64,000 nt of DNA from Clostridiales bacterium (GTDB lineage: Bacteria > Bacillota > Clostridia > Oscillospirales > Acutalibacteraceae): positions 26,173 through 90,172 of the forward strand of contig JAJQIJ010000018.1 in NCBI GenBank assembly GCA_021199275.1, written 5' to 3'. The translations under genes were made by a program, and so were the position numbers. This document shows, in pieces, positions 1 to 7,860 of the stretch (its first letter is position 1; every line of letters starts with the position of its first letter). The notes under the pieces were generated by a model that was given only the letters and a program-made list of their open reading frames with translations, was not told where the DNA came from and searched no databases.

Positions 1-521
1 ACAGTTGCCACATAATTGTGGTAAGAGCTCGACGCGGCAATTGTTACAGCTTCAAGCGTGGTTTCGTTTTCAGCAAGAGAGTCTTCAAAATATTTGCCGC
101 AGCCGGAACAATAATAATATTCCGTGTTGCCGGCGGCAATGCATGTGGGGTCTTTAGCTTCAACCTTTTCAAGCACATGCCCGGTTGCGGAAATGGTAAT
201 GCTTGCAATTTCAGTGTTGCCGTCTTCATCTTTAAAATATTTACCGCAGCTTGAGCAGTAATAATTTTCCACTGTGCCGCTTTCTGTGCAGGTGGCGGCT
301 TTTCCTGCTGTGTAAGACATGCTGTGGCCTGTGGCAGCTGTTTTGTCAGCCGTGTAAGAGTCACCACAAACGGAACAGGTGTATGTGGTATACCCCCCCT
401 CGGTGCAGGTGGGGGCTGTTACAGTTGCCGCATATTTGTGGTAAGAACTCGACGCGGCAATTGTTACAGCTTCAATCGTGGTTTCGTTTTCAGCTTCAGA
501 GTCTGAAAAATATTTGCCGCA
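1..521 (-). repeat. Two near-identical coding repeats 420 bp apart
   Basis: Bases 1-101 and 421-521 match at about 92 of 101 positions by eye. They lie exactly 420 bp (140 codons) apart within the secreted protein gene, so the repeat unit stays in frame. The repeat encodes the segment around CGKYFxDSxAENETTxEAVTI. Such high nucleotide identity between domain repeats suggests recent internal duplication or gene conversion. Confidence 0.8.
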
Positions 522-1508
522 AGTTGTGCACTGCCAATATTCGGTGTTGCCGTTTTCTGTGCAGGTGGCGTCTTTTACAGCATAATGTGAAAGGACATGC
601 GCGCCCGCCGCACCGTCTTCTGTTTTTTGATAGCCGCAAACTGTGCAGTTGTATATTATTGTTGAAGTTTCTTTGCAGCTTGTGGCCTCTTGGACGGTTG
701 TGCCTTCGTCATAACTGCAGTCAGCCGTTACTTCATTTGCCTGTTCTTTATATGCATTGGTGCCGTCTGCAACCCAGGTGTATGTTGTTGTGGTGTGTGT
801 GCCGTTGTCATTACTGGTAATTTTGCTTGCTGTGTTTGCCGGGGTGCTGCCGTCTGTTACAGTTGTGCTGCTGCCGTCAACATAGGTATATGTGATTTTG
901 GGCTGCACCACAAGAGTAAGCGCCAATGTGTCTGAATATTCATATTTGGTGCTCCAGCTCGTAAGCTCTTTCTTTTTCATCTGGTATTTAAAGTAAAGGC
1001 TAAGGTCATATGTGCCGGCTGATAATGACGATGTGTCAATAGTAAAGGTGGTTGCAATATCAGTGGACGATGAAGTCGGCGTGTAGCTGCCGTTAGAAAC
1101 GCTTGACGCGCCGAAGCCGGACACAGTCGCCGAAATGTCAATGCCGGTAAGGGTGAAAGCATAGTCTGTTCCAATGCAATAACTGCTGCTGGTGCCGTAA
1201 TGCCACGCGGCGGCTGTTACATCTGCATAGCCTGTTGCGCTGCTGTAGCTGCCGGAATTGAGCACCACTGAAACCGATGAAGTGCCTTCAGCAACGGTGA
1301 TTTGTTTGTCTGTGTCAACGCCCTGCAGCACGCTGGCGATATAGTCGCCGCTGTCGCCGTTATGCAGGATAAACGAATATTCGCCCCCGCCGATTGTTGA
1401 TTCGGCAAAAGTCAGCGTTGTGGCAGCCATGGCTGAAAGCGGAAATGCCGTTACCAGCATAAGCGCCGCCACGCAGGACGCCAGGATTTTTTTGAATTTA
1501 CTTTTCAC
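1..1508 (-). CDS. Large secreted surface protein with CxxC repeats (5' part, cut by window edge)
   Basis: An open frame runs from a GTG at 1506-1508 to the window edge (502 codons, no stop). The GTG follows a ribosome site (GGAAGAGGG, about 7 nt upstream). The N-terminus MKSKFKKILASCVAALMLV begins a classic signal peptide with cleavage likely after AMA near residue 28. Residues about 30-200 look like a beta-rich domain that I do not recognise. From about residue 265 the protein carries repeats built on CxxCG motifs (CTVCGY, CTTCGKYF, CSVCGD, CSSCGKYF, CSGCGKYF) separated by Thr/Glu-rich stretches. Such repeats are common in large cell-surface proteins of gut Clostridia; no function is assigned. 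The promoter was not identified. The C-terminus and any wall anchor lie outside the window. The reading frame is certain; the role is unknown. Confidence 0.85.
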   Translation of the reverse strand, partial: MKSKFKKILASCVAALMLVTAFPLSAMAATTLTFAESTIGGGEYSFILHNGDSGDYIASVLQGVDTDKQITVAEGTSSVSVVLNSGSYSSATGYADVTAAAWHYGTSSSYCIGTDYAFTLTGIDISATVSGFGASSVSNGSYTPTSSSTDIATTFTIDTSSLSAGTYDLSLYFKYQMKKKELTSWSTKYEYSDTLALTLVVQPKITYTYVDGSSTTVTDGSTPANTASKITSNDNGTHTTTTYTWVADGTNAYKEQANEVTADCSYDEGTTVQEATSCKETSTIIYNCTVCGYQKTEDGAAGAHVLSHYAVKDATCTENGNTEYWQCTTCGKYFSDSEAENETTIEAVTIAASSSYHKYAATVTAPTCTEGGYTTYTCSVCGDSYTADKTAATGHSMSYTAGKAATCTESGTVENYYCSSCGKYFKDEDGNTEIASITISATGHVLEKVEAKDPTCIAAGNTEYYYCSGCGKYFEDSLAENETTLEAVTIAASSSYHNYVAT

Positions 1509-1869
1509 AAAACGACCCTCTTCCAAAAAATAAGTTGCAATTTAATAAATTACCATAAAAAAATTTACGCCCGTAATATAAACCGAATATTAATTTTCGG
1601 GAGCTTTTTACAATATTTTTACATTGTTTCTAATTTTTTTATTAATATTAAGCTAATGTTCACATAATCTTGAATTTATTGTGATATATGTTCTTTTTTT
1701 GCACAGCGGGGTTTCGCCCCTGCCCTGCGGGCGGAATGCGCCGGGGGTAACCGGCGGGCAAAGCCCTGCGGCGCCGGGCAGCCCGGCACTTGGTTATTTT
1801 GCCGCTGTTTTGCTGAGGCTTTTATTTATTTCTTTACACCGGGGTGTGTTATATGATATAATTGTGCAC
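1509..1869. other. Divergent intergenic region
   Basis: The first half (about 1510-1690) is A+T-rich and should hold the promoter of the leftward secreted-protein gene, though no clear -35/-10 pair was found for it. The second half (about 1700-1800) is a G+C-rich block that includes CGGGCAAAGCCCT at 1755-1767, a short hairpin word also found in other spacers. The rightward GH95 promoter lies at 1833-1862. The frame stays open upstream of the GH95 start from about 1681, but its translation is unlike protein. Confidence 0.6.
1833..1862 (+). promoter_or_regulatory. Sigma-A promoter giving a probable leaderless GH95 mRNA
   Basis: The -35 TTTACA (1833-1838) is followed by an 18-bp spacer and a perfect -10 TATAAT (1857-1862). 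Only 7 nt separate the -10 from the ATG at 1870, so transcription should start at or next to the start codon. No Shine-Dalgarno sequence is seen before that ATG. Confidence 0.6.
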
Positions 1870-3954
1870 ATGAAAAATATTTTGTTTTATAAAAGAAAAG
1901 CGCAGTGCTTTGAACAGGCGCTGCCGGTTGGCAACGGCAGAATTGGCGGCATGGTGTTCGGCAATTTAAAAAAAGAGCGCATTGCTTTAAATGAGGACAG
2001 CCTGTGGTCCGGTTACCCGAAAGAGCTTAACAAAAGCGGCGCGGGCCAACACCTTGAAAAGGCAAGGCAGGCAATTTTCAGCAAAAATTATAACCTTGCG
2101 CGCGACATTTTAAACCGAGACATGCACGGCCATTGGTCTGAAGCTTACCTGCCGTTCGGCGACCTTGTAATTGAATATAAAAACGCTCCGAAAAGAAATT
2201 ATGCCCGCGCCCTTGACATTTCAAAAGGCATTGCAAGGGTGAGCGCGAAAGGCTTTTGCCAAACTGTGTTTGCGTCTTACCCGGCGCAGCTGCTGGTGGT
2301 TAATATTCGCTGCGACAGGGGCATTTCGTTTACCGCAAGCCTTGGCAGCTGCCTGACTCACAGCACCAGCTGTGAAAAAGACACGCTGGTAATGGCGGGG
2401 CGCGCGCCCGAAGTGTGCATGCCGCCGTATTACAACCGGGGCGACACCGTGGTGCAGGGCGACAGGGGCATGCGCTTTTACGGCGCCGTAAAGGTTTTGG
2501 GCTCTGCTGAATTTAAGGGCGGCAAAATAATTGTAGAAGAGCAGCGGGAAATAACGCTGCTGGTGTCTCTTGCAACATCTTTTGTTGACTTTAAGTCAAT
2601 GCCCACGGCAGACGAAAAAGCAAAAGCCATGAAATATTTTGCCACCGCCGAAAGCTATGACAAACTGCTGGGCGAACACATTAAAGATTTTTCCGCCCTG
2701 TTTGACAGGGTTGATTTTGAACTTTACGGCGGGCGTGACAACATGCCCACAGACAGGCGCATTAAGCTTATGAACAAAAAAGGAACAGATTATTCGCTTA
2801 TTGCGCTTTTGTTTCAATTTGGGCGTTACCTTACCATTTCAGGCTCACGCCCCGGCAGCAACGCCATGACTTTACAGGGAATCTGGAACACAAAGCTGCG
2901 CGCGCCATGGTCTTCAAGTTACACAACCAACATAAACACCGAAATGAATTATTGGTGCACAGACATTACAAATTTGTCAGAATGCTTTGAGCCGCTTGTT
3001 GACTTTGTAAATAAAATTGCAATAAACGGCGCTGCCACGGCAAAGGCATATTATAACTGCGCCGGCTTTTGCCTGCACCACAACAGCGACATTTGGGGCG
3101 CAACATACCCCGCCGGATTTCCGGACGGAGACGGCGACGCAAGCCAGTATGCGCCGTGGTGCACGGCGGCTCCATGGCTTTTAAACCAGCTTTACGAACA
3201 TTACCTTTACACCGCTGACGAAAAATTTAAAGCGCAGCTAAAGGCGCTTTTTTGCAAATGCCTTGATTTTTACAAAGACTTTTTAGTTGAACATAACGGC
3301 GAGCTTGTAACCTGCCCGTCAATAAGCCCGGAAAACAGTTTTATAGACGGCGCGGCGCGCTCATCTGTTACATATATGCCGTCTATGGACAGGGAAATAT
3401 TGTTTGACTTTTTTGAAAATTGCCGCGAACTGGGGCTTGACGCGCCGCATATAAAGCAGGTGGCGCCGGCGGCAGACGGCAGAATACCCGAATGGGCAGA
3501 GGATTTCAGCGAAACTGAAATTGAGCACCGGCATTTAAGCCACCTTTACTGCATTTACCCGTCAAGATTCAGGCAAAGCAGTGAAATCAACCGCGCGGCG
3601 GAAAAGTCGCTGCTTAAAAGGGGATTTGGCGGCACAGGCTGGGCACTGGGCTGGAAGGTTTGCCTGTGGGCAAGACTTGGAAACGGCGAAAACGCGTTCA
3701 GACTTATAAAACAGCAGCTTACATATATAAACCCAAAATTGAACACACACCGCGGCGGAGGCACTTACCCCAATTTATTTGACGCGCACCCGCCGTTTCA
3801 AATAGACGGCAACTTCGGCGTAACGGCCGGCATTGCCGAAATGCTGAAAAACAAAGCCCTGCCGCAGGAATGGGCAGGTAAAATAAGCGGCTTGAAAACC
3901 CACGGCGGGCAAACAATAAGCTATGAATTTAAAAACGGAAAAGCAGTTGAATGA
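1870..3954 (+). CDS. GH95 family alpha-L-fucosidase, intracellular
   Basis: The 694-aa product has the glycoside hydrolase family 95 pattern and should release alpha-1,2-linked fucose by an inverting mechanism. The N-terminal beta domain opens with [13 protein letters not shown] and NEDSLWSG. The (alpha/alpha)6 catalytic part holds [17 protein letters not shown] (324-340), [11 protein letters not shown] (352-362), SPENSF (486-491), [13 protein letters not shown] (553-565) and [14 protein letters not shown] (646-659). By family knowledge Asn354/Asn356, Glu488 and Asp646 match the catalytic Asn pair, acid and Asp. There is no signal peptide, so it should act on imported oligosaccharides. The start at 1870 fits the family N-terminus; it lies 7 nt after the -10 box. 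After AEML the usual segment preceding LPALP appears shortened by about ten residues, and the C-terminal domain is short. No transporter or other sugar gene is adjacent. Confidence 0.85.
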   Translation: MKNILFYKRKAQCFEQALPVGNGRIGGMVFGNLKKERIALNEDSLWSGYPKELNKSGAGQHLEKARQAIFSKNYNLARDILNRDMHGHWSEAYLPFGDLVIEYKNAPKRNYARALDISKGIARVSAKGFCQTVFASYPAQLLVVNIRCDRGISFTASLGSCLTHSTSCEKDTLVMAGRAPEVCMPPYYNRGDTVVQGDRGMRFYGAVKVLGSAEFKGGKIIVEEQREITLLVSLATSFVDFKSMPTADEKAKAMKYFATAESYDKLLGEHIKDFSALFDRVDFELYGGRDNMPTDRRIKLMNKKGTDYSLIALLFQFGRYLTISGSRPGSNAMTLQGIWNTKLRAPWSSSYTTNINTEMNYWCTDITNLSECFEPLVDFVNKIAINGAATAKAYYNCAGFCLHHNSDIWGATYPAGFPDGDGDASQYAPWCTAAPWLLNQLYEHYLYTADEKFKAQLKALFCKCLDFYKDFLVEHNGELVTCPSISPENSFIDGAARSSVTYMPSMDREILFDFFENCRELGLDAPHIKQVAPAADGRIPEWAEDFSETEIEHRHLSHLYCIYPSRFRQSSEINRAAEKSLLKRGFGGTGWALGWKVCLWARLGNGENAFRLIKQQLTYINPKLNTHRGGGTYPNLFDAHPPFQIDGNFGVTAGIAEMLKNKALPQEWAGKISGLKTHGGQTISYEFKNGKAVE

Positions 3955-3977
3955 TAAAATGAAAGCATGCGCAAAAT

Positions 3978-4012
3978 AAAAGCGCCCCGCCTTTTTCAGG
4001 CGGGGCGCTTTT
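3978..4012. terminator. Bidirectional intrinsic terminator
   Basis: A 15-bp G+C-rich stem (AAAAGCGCCCCGCCT paired with AGGCGGGGCGCTTTT) has A-runs on one side and T-runs on the other. It sits between the converging GH95 and CD1247-like genes and can serve both. Confidence 0.85.
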
Positions 4013-4021
4013 GGCTTAAAG

Positions 4022-4441
4022 TCAGTTTTTGTCGTTTGATGTTTCGTCTTCGTCTTCATCTGCCGGCTCAATTTGCAATATTTCACCGCAGGCAGGGCAT
4101 TCAACCCCGTTTTCAAAGTCAGAATCTTCGTCAATATAAACCGGCGAGCCGCAAATAGGGCACTGGAGCTCATAGCCGTCGCAGTCATCGCAGCAGTCAC
4201 AGTCGCAGCAGTCGTCTTCGTCGTCAAAAACAACATCTTCAACGTCGCTCAAATCTGAATCAATGGCGTCTATAATTTCATATGCGCCGTCTATTTCTTC
4301 ATAAACGTCGTCAATATCTTTAGAAAGGTTTTCAACCACGTCAATTATTGCTTTGAAAAGCTTTGTTTCTTTCTTGTCTTTGTCAAGGTCAAGCCCGTCA
4401 AGCAAGCCCTTTAAATAGCCCAAGCTTTCTGTTGTGTTCAT
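4022..4441 (-). CDS. CD1247-like protein with C-terminal zinc ribbon
   Basis: The 139-aa protein has an acidic helical N-terminal part (MNTTESLGYLKGLLDGLDLDK, residues 1-70), a very acidic Cys/Asp-rich linker with CCDCDCCDDC (about 79-88), and a zinc ribbon made of CPICG (95-99) and CPACG. This matches the family that databases call CD1247 N-terminal domain protein; its function is unknown to me. It lies 44 bp downstream of efp in the same direction, a link seen in other Clostridia, so it is probably co-transcribed. The extra cysteine cluster in the linker could bind additional metal (inference). Confidence 0.75.
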   Translation of the reverse strand: MNTTESLGYLKGLLDGLDLDKDKKETKLFKAIIDVVENLSKDIDDVYEEIDGAYEIIDAIDSDLSDVEDVVFDDEDDCCDCDCCDDCDGYELQCPICGSPVYIDEDSDFENGVECPACGEILQIEPADEDEDETSNDKN

Positions 4442-4485
4442 AGAAATTTCTCCTTTACAGAATAGATGATATAGGTAATGCGCTT

Positions 4486-5043
4486 TTACGCACGTTCCAT
4501 ATATTCGCAGGTTCTTGTGTCAACCCTTACGGAATCGCCCTCATTAATAAAGAGCGGCACCCTGAGCTCTGCGCCTGTTTCAAGCACAGCGGGCTTTAAT
4601 GTGTTGGTGGCGGTGTTGCCCTTGAAGCCGGGGTCTGTTTTAACAACCTGAAGCGTTACAAAGGTGGGCGGCTCAACGCCGAACACCTTGCCCTTATATG
4701 ACAGCACGCGGCAAATGTCGTTTTCTTTTACAAACCTGAAATTGTCGCTCAAATCAGACTGTGAAACGGGAATCATGTCAAACGTTTCCTGGTCCATAAA
4801 ATAATAAAGTCCGTCGTCATTATAGGAATAAACCATTTCTTTTCTTTCAATAAACGCCGTGGGAAACTTTTCAGTCGGGTTAAAGGTTCTTTCAACCACA
4901 GAGCCCTGAATTACATTTTTGATTTTTGCCCTGACAAACGCAGCGCCCTTGCCGGGCTTTACATGCTGAAATTCAATTATTTGATAAACCTGCCCGTCCA
5001 TTTCAAAAGTAACGCCGTTTCTGAAATCGCCTGCTGAAACCAT
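4486..5043 (-). CDS. efp: Elongation factor P
   Basis: The 185-aa product has the full EF-P length and three-beta-barrel pattern: [17 protein letters not shown], the loop [14 protein letters not shown] with Lys32 in the position that is modified in many bacteria, and the C-terminal signature segment [17 protein letters not shown] binds between the ribosomal P and E sites and relieves stalling at polyproline stretches. The start follows a strong GGAGG site. It lies downstream of aroQ in the same direction; in many Firmicutes aroQ, a Pro-peptidase gene and efp form a group, but here the peptidase gene is absent and a G+C-rich spacer of about 220 bp takes its place. No modification-enzyme gene is seen nearby. 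Confidence 0.95.
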   Translation of the reverse strand: MVSAGDFRNGVTFEMDGQVYQIIEFQHVKPGKGAAFVRAKIKNVIQGSVVERTFNPTEKFPTAFIERKEMVYSYNDDGLYYFMDQETFDMIPVSQSDLSDNFRFVKENDICRVLSYKGKVFGVEPPTFVTLQVVKTDPGFKGNTATNTLKPAVLETGAELRVPLFINEGDSVRVDTRTCEYMERA

Positions 5044-5204
5044 TTTAATATACCTCCGTCATTATGTGTTGTGAATTGCGGGGCATGAAAACACCGCCGC
5101 CCGGCCAAAGCTGCCCGCCTGAAAGGGCGGCGCTGAAAAGCGCTGCAAGCCGGGAATAAATTTTGCTTGAATTCAGTAACATCTGAAAAGGCGCCCCGCC
5201 CGGG

Positions 5205-5256
5205 CGGGTTTGCCCCTTGGCAAATGTTTATGTTCGGGCAAAGCCCTTGATTCAAA
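5205..5256. repeat. Dispersed intergenic repeat, family 2 (copy A)
   Basis: This 52-bp G+C-rich stretch in the aroQ-efp spacer resembles 22660-22710: both share CCTTG-CAAATG, then GTTCGGGCAAA, then a T/A-rich end, roughly three quarters identical by eye. It contains GGGCAAAGCCC, a tiny perfect hairpin also present at 1756-1766. Confidence 0.5.
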
Positions 5257-5262
5257 GCTATT

Positions 5263-5700
5263 TTACATTATTTCAAGTAATAAATCAATACCCATTTTAT
5301 AGCTGTCTTTGCCAAAAGAGCATATTTGTTTTTTGCAAACGTCTGTAATAACGGAATTTTTGCGAAACTCTTCTCTGTTGTGTATATCGCTCATGTGCAC
5401 TTCGACAAAAGGCAGGAAATCATTTACCGCTTCAATGGCGTCTCTTATGGCATATGAATAGTGCGTGTATGCGCCGGCATTAATTATTACGCCGTTATAA
5501 TTATTTCTGCTTTCCTGAATAATATCAACCAAATCGCCCTCATGGTTAGACTGAAAAAAGTCAATTTTAAGCGAACGCGCTTTGGCATAAATTTTAAGTT
5601 CGTCGTTTATCTGCCTGAGCGTTTCTGCGCCGTAAACGTCTTTTTTCCTAATTCCGGTCATGTTTAAATTAGGCCCGTTTATAACAAGTATTTTTTTCAT
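5263..5700 (-). CDS. aroQ: 3-dehydroquinate dehydratase, type II
   Basis: The 145-aa protein catalyses the third step of the shikimate pathway, removing water from 3-dehydroquinate. Length and motifs fit the dodecameric type II enzyme: ILVINGPNLNMTG (4-16), a catalytic Tyr in DVYG (Tyr23), QSNHEGDLVD (50-59), INAGAYTHYSYA and EVHMSDIHNREEFR, which holds the catalytic His. A ribosome site (AAAGGTG) precedes the ATG. It is followed by efp in the same direction. The MITE-like element begins 57 bp upstream of the start, so the gene is either transcribed through the element from rpsU or from a promoter in that short gap. No other aro genes are near. Confidence 0.93.
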   Translation of the reverse strand: MKKILVINGPNLNMTGIRKKDVYGAETLRQINDELKIYAKARSLKIDFFQSNHEGDLVDIIQESRNNYNGVIINAGAYTHYSYAIRDAIEAVNDFLPFVEVHMSDIHNREEFRKNSVITDVCKKQICSFGKDSYKMGIDLLLEIM

Positions 5701-5757
5701 AAATAACGCACCTTTCGGCTAAAACAAATGAAAAGCAAAATTCATTTCACAAAATGC

Positions 5758-6026
5758 TATAGCATAAGAGAGCCAAACACAATATGGTTTAGCCGCGCCT
5801 TTTTCACCAATAAGGCGTTAAAAGGTTTTATAAGGCGGCAGCCTTGCTGAAACCTTTTGCCTTGACTTGCCAAAAAATTCGCAGCCCAAACTGCAAGGCA
5901 CCTGAAACTAAAAAGAACAAATAATGCTTTGCATTTCTTTGGCTCAGACATACCGGCGGCAAAAAACATGCAAGAGCGCCATTGCTTAGTATTTCAGGCA
6001 TATCGGGTTGACTCTCTTATGCTATA
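5758..6026. mobile_element. MITE-like non-coding element, 269 bp, with 19-bp terminal inverted repeats
   Basis: The left end TATAGCATAAGAGAGCCAA (5758-5776) is matched by the reverse complement of the right end (6008-6026), TATAGCATAAGAGAGTCAA, at 18 of 19 positions. The interior has no convincing gene; a 70-codon open frame inside has no ribosome site and does not look like protein. The ends start and finish with TA, as expected if TA is the duplicated target, which points to an IS630/mariner-type MITE (inference). It sits between rpsU, whose stop codon is 10 bp away, and aroQ. No transposase is present in the window. An alternative is a long hairpin terminator, but the 230-bp interior argues for a mobile element. 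Confidence 0.65.
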
Positions 6027-6035
6027 TGTAAAAAA

Positions 6036-6212
6036 TTATCTGTACTTTCTCTTGCGTGCAGATTCGCTTTTTTTCTTGCGTGCGACAGACGGTTTTTCGT
6101 AATGCTCTCTTTTGCGAACTTCCTGGATAATGCCGTCGCGCGAGGTCTGCCTTTTGAAACGGCGAAGCGCGCTGTCAAGAGATTCATCTTCTTTTACTCT
6201 AACCTGGCTCAT
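6036..6212 (-). CDS. rpsU: 30S ribosomal protein S21
   Basis: A 58-aa gene starting [20 protein letters not shown] and ending in a Lys/Arg-rich tail (SARKRKYR) fits bS21 in length and sequence. S21 is a late-binding small-subunit protein near the anti-Shine-Dalgarno end of 16S rRNA. The ATG at 6210-6212 follows an unusually strong GGAGGGAGGG ribosome site, and a near-consensus sigma-A promoter lies at 6266-6294. The gene appears monocistronic up to the MITE-like element, which starts 10 bp past the stop codon. Confidence 0.95.
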   Translation of the reverse strand: MSQVRVKEDESLDSALRRFKRQTSRDGIIQEVRKREHYEKPSVARKKKSESARKRKYR

Positions 6213-6265
6213 TAAAATTCCCTCCCTCCGAATTTAAAGAGGTGACTGAACGTTCATTCCAGCAG

Positions 6266-6294
6266 ATTATATACAAAACAAATTAAAAAGTCAA
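6266..6294 (-). promoter_or_regulatory. rpsU sigma-A promoter
   Basis: On the minus strand, -35 TTGACT (6289-6294), 17-bp spacer, -10 TATAAT (6266-6271). The predicted start is near 6259, giving a leader of about 47 nt. Confidence 0.75.
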
Positions 6295-6409
6295 GCATTT
6301 TGACAAATTATGCGGAAAAAATATTATGAAATTTTGCCGCCGGCTTTTCTTTGCAAATCTGCCACGCCCAAAACGGCTTGGGGGGGCAAATATTAAAGCC
6401 AGAAATTAG

Positions 6410-6928
6410 TCATTTCTGTTTTGCGGAAGTCGAGCCAAAGCCCCCGTCGCGCACACCGCCGGCACAGTCGTCTTCAGTAATGCCGAATTCAATAAAAATT
6501 CCCTGCGCAAAGCCGCTGCCCGCTTCCAGCAAAACCCGGTGCCCATCGTCATGCGCCGTGCACGAAAGTTTTATCATAATATGCCCTTCGTTAGACGAAT
6601 TATAGTAATCTGAATCTATAATGCCCACCGTGTTGTCAAGCTGCACCCTGTGTTTAAAGCCAAGCCCGGAACGCGGGTATATTTTAAGCACCCAGCCGTC
6701 GCTTATTTTGGCCCTGATTCCGGTTGGAATAAGCACGCTTTCGCCTTTTTTCAGCACAATGTCTGCCGGGGCGTAAAAGTCATAGCCGGCAGAGCCCGAA
6801 GTGGCGCGCTGCGGCAGCTTTATGGAATCATAAATGCCGTCTGCCCCGCCTGAAAGCGGGAAATTTTTAAGCCAAGCTTCGGTAAACTGTTCGCGGCTGA
6901 CCTTTTGAAATTCAGCTATTCTTTTCAT
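6410..6928 (-). CDS. dut: dUTP pyrophosphatase (dUTPase)
   Basis: The 172-aa protein shows the five motifs of trimeric dUTPases in order: SAGYDFYA (motif 1), YPRSGLG (2), DNTVGIIDSDY (3), AGSGFAQGIF (4) and the Arg/Phe-containing C-terminal arm RDGGFGST (5). It hydrolyses dUTP to dUMP and PPi, keeping uracil out of DNA and supplying dUMP. It is longer than the usual 140-150 aa because of about 30 extra N-terminal residues (MKRIAEFQKVSREQF...) and a small insertion. A good ribosome site (AAAGGAAG) and promoter (6961-6989) precede it. It stands alone between rpsU and mazF. Confidence 0.9.
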   Translation of the reverse strand: MKRIAEFQKVSREQFTEAWLKNFPLSGGADGIYDSIKLPQRATSGSAGYDFYAPADIVLKKGESVLIPTGIRAKISDGWVLKIYPRSGLGFKHRVQLDNTVGIIDSDYYNSSNEGHIMIKLSCTAHDDGHRVLLEAGSGFAQGIFIEFGITEDDCAGGVRDGGFGSTSAKQK

Positions 6929-6960
6929 ATTTATACTTCCTTTAACCAGTCTTTTGACTA

Positions 6961-6989
6961 ATTATATCATTTGACAAGGCCGATATCAA
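6961..6989 (-). promoter_or_regulatory. dut sigma-A promoter
   Basis: On the minus strand, -35 TTGATA (6984-6989), 17-bp spacer, -10 TATAAT (6961-6966). Confidence 0.7.
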
Positions 6990-7025
6990 GTATAACATTT
7001 AAATAAAAAGGAATAGCAGCGCAAT

Positions 7026-7087
7026 ATAACTTGGGCAATAAATGTTCCCGTCTCGTAAGGCTTCAGGGGCCGATTTTAAATCAGCGG
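7026..7087 (-). repeat. Dispersed intergenic repeat, family 1 (copy A)
   Basis: This roughly 60-bp spacer sequence resembles 53560-53623. Read on the minus strand both share CCGC(T/C)GATT-AAAA, then GAAGC(C/T)TTACGAG(A/C)CGG, then G(A/G)ACATTT(A/C)TTGC. Here it lies upstream of the dut promoter; the other copy is in the hisZG leader. Confidence 0.5.
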
Positions 7088-7163
7088 TGAGTACAATTTC
7101 ACGCCGGGGCGGCAGCGGCTGTCGCCCCCCACGTTGAATAATGGGCAAGCACTTATTAAAATG

Positions 7164-7189
7164 AAAAGAGCGCGCCGGCAGGCGCGCCC
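7164..7189 (-). terminator. Intrinsic terminator of mazF
   Basis: On the minus strand GGGCGCGCC pairs with GGCGCGCTC (one G-U pair, TGCC loop), followed by TTTTCATTTT. It lies just past the mazF stop codon. Confidence 0.8.
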
Positions 7190-7193
7190 TTAT

Positions 7194-7547
7194 TTACACA
7201 GCACCTGTCAGCCCGAAAGACACTGACAAAGCTTCGTTTACCTTGCCCATATCCATGCCTTCAAGCGCGCCCATTTTTTCACGCAGCCGGCGTTTGTCAA
7301 TGGTGCGCACCTGTTCAAGCAAAACCACGCTGTCTTTTGCAAGACCGCAGTTTCTTGCGTCCACTTCAATATGGGTTGGCAGGTTGTTTTTATCTCTTTT
7401 GCTTGTTATTGCAGCAGCTATAACCGTGGGCGAATACCTGTTTCCTACATCGTTTTGAACAATCAGCACCGGCCTGACCCCGCCCTGCTCTGAGCCGACT
7501 ACAGGGCTCAAGTCTGCATAATAAATATCGCCCCTTTTAATTGTCAT
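7194..7547 (-). CDS. MazF/PemK-type endoribonuclease toxin, no adjacent antitoxin
   Basis: [33 protein letters not shown] is the classic N-terminus of the Firmicutes MazF (EndoA) family; the core continues with [10 protein letters not shown] and the loop PTHIEVDAR. These toxins cut mRNA at short specific sites. The ATG at 7547 gives the usual N-terminus and 117 aa; a GTG at 7556 is also possible and sits closer to the GGAAAGG site. The familiar partner, a MazE-like antitoxin gene directly upstream, is missing: the next 300 bp hold no such frame. A terminator follows at 7164-7189. Confidence 0.88.
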   Translation of the reverse strand: MTIKRGDIYYADLSPVVGSEQGGVRPVLIVQNDVGNRYSPTVIAAAITSKRDKNNLPTHIEVDARNCGLAKDSVVLLEQVRTIDKRRLREKMGALEGMDMGKVNEALSVSFGLTGAV

Positions 7548-7556
7548 TAAATTCAC

Positions 7557-7860
7557 ACAGCCTTTCCGAACACAAAATAAATGTAATATAGCTAAAGTAA
7601 AACGCCCCGTAGCGCAAGCAGCGGCGGCTTTTACTTTTATTTTTGCCTGATAGCGGTAAATTTAAACATCATAATCCATTATATGTAAAAAAACTTTTTT
7701 CTCTTATTCGGCAGCACGCACCGGCGCAAATGCCGGTTTTGGGGGCGCATATTTTTTCAGGCAAACACTTTTCAAATGTTGTCATTTCAGCTTTAAACGG
7801 CATATTATATAGTAATCAGGAACTAAACAAAAATAATTTAACAGGAAAGGAGAACGGACA
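7557..7860. other. Divergent mazF/cotJA spacer with an inverted repeat
   Basis: The region holds an inverted repeat, AAAGTAAAA (7594-7602) and TTTTACTTT (7629-7637), enclosing a G+C-rich core; it could form a hairpin in either transcript. Upstream of cotJA, GTCATTT (7781-7787) and CATATTAT (7801-7808) weakly resemble a sigma-E promoter, which would suit a spore coat gene, but the gap is short. A 44-codon minus-strand frame with four Cys (about 7671-7805) has no ribosome site. No MazE-like gene is present. Confidence 0.4.

Noticed and set aside
1681..1869. In-frame extension of the GH95 gene upstream to 1681 (63 extra residues)
   Set aside because: The extension is G+C-rich spacer with protein-unlike sequence, crosses the promoter, and family members start at [12 protein letters not shown].
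2596..2817. Minus-strand frame inside the GH95 gene (and many similar long antisense frames elsewhere)
   Set aside because: Antisense shadows of real genes; no ribosome sites and no domain features.
5757..5969. 70-codon frame inside the MITE-like element
   Set aside because: No ribosome site, no recognisable protein features, and it lies within a non-coding inverted-repeat element.
7671..7805. 44-codon Cys-containing frame as MazE antitoxin
   Set aside because: No ribosome site and no resemblance to a ribbon-helix-helix or AbrB fold; kept only as a remark.
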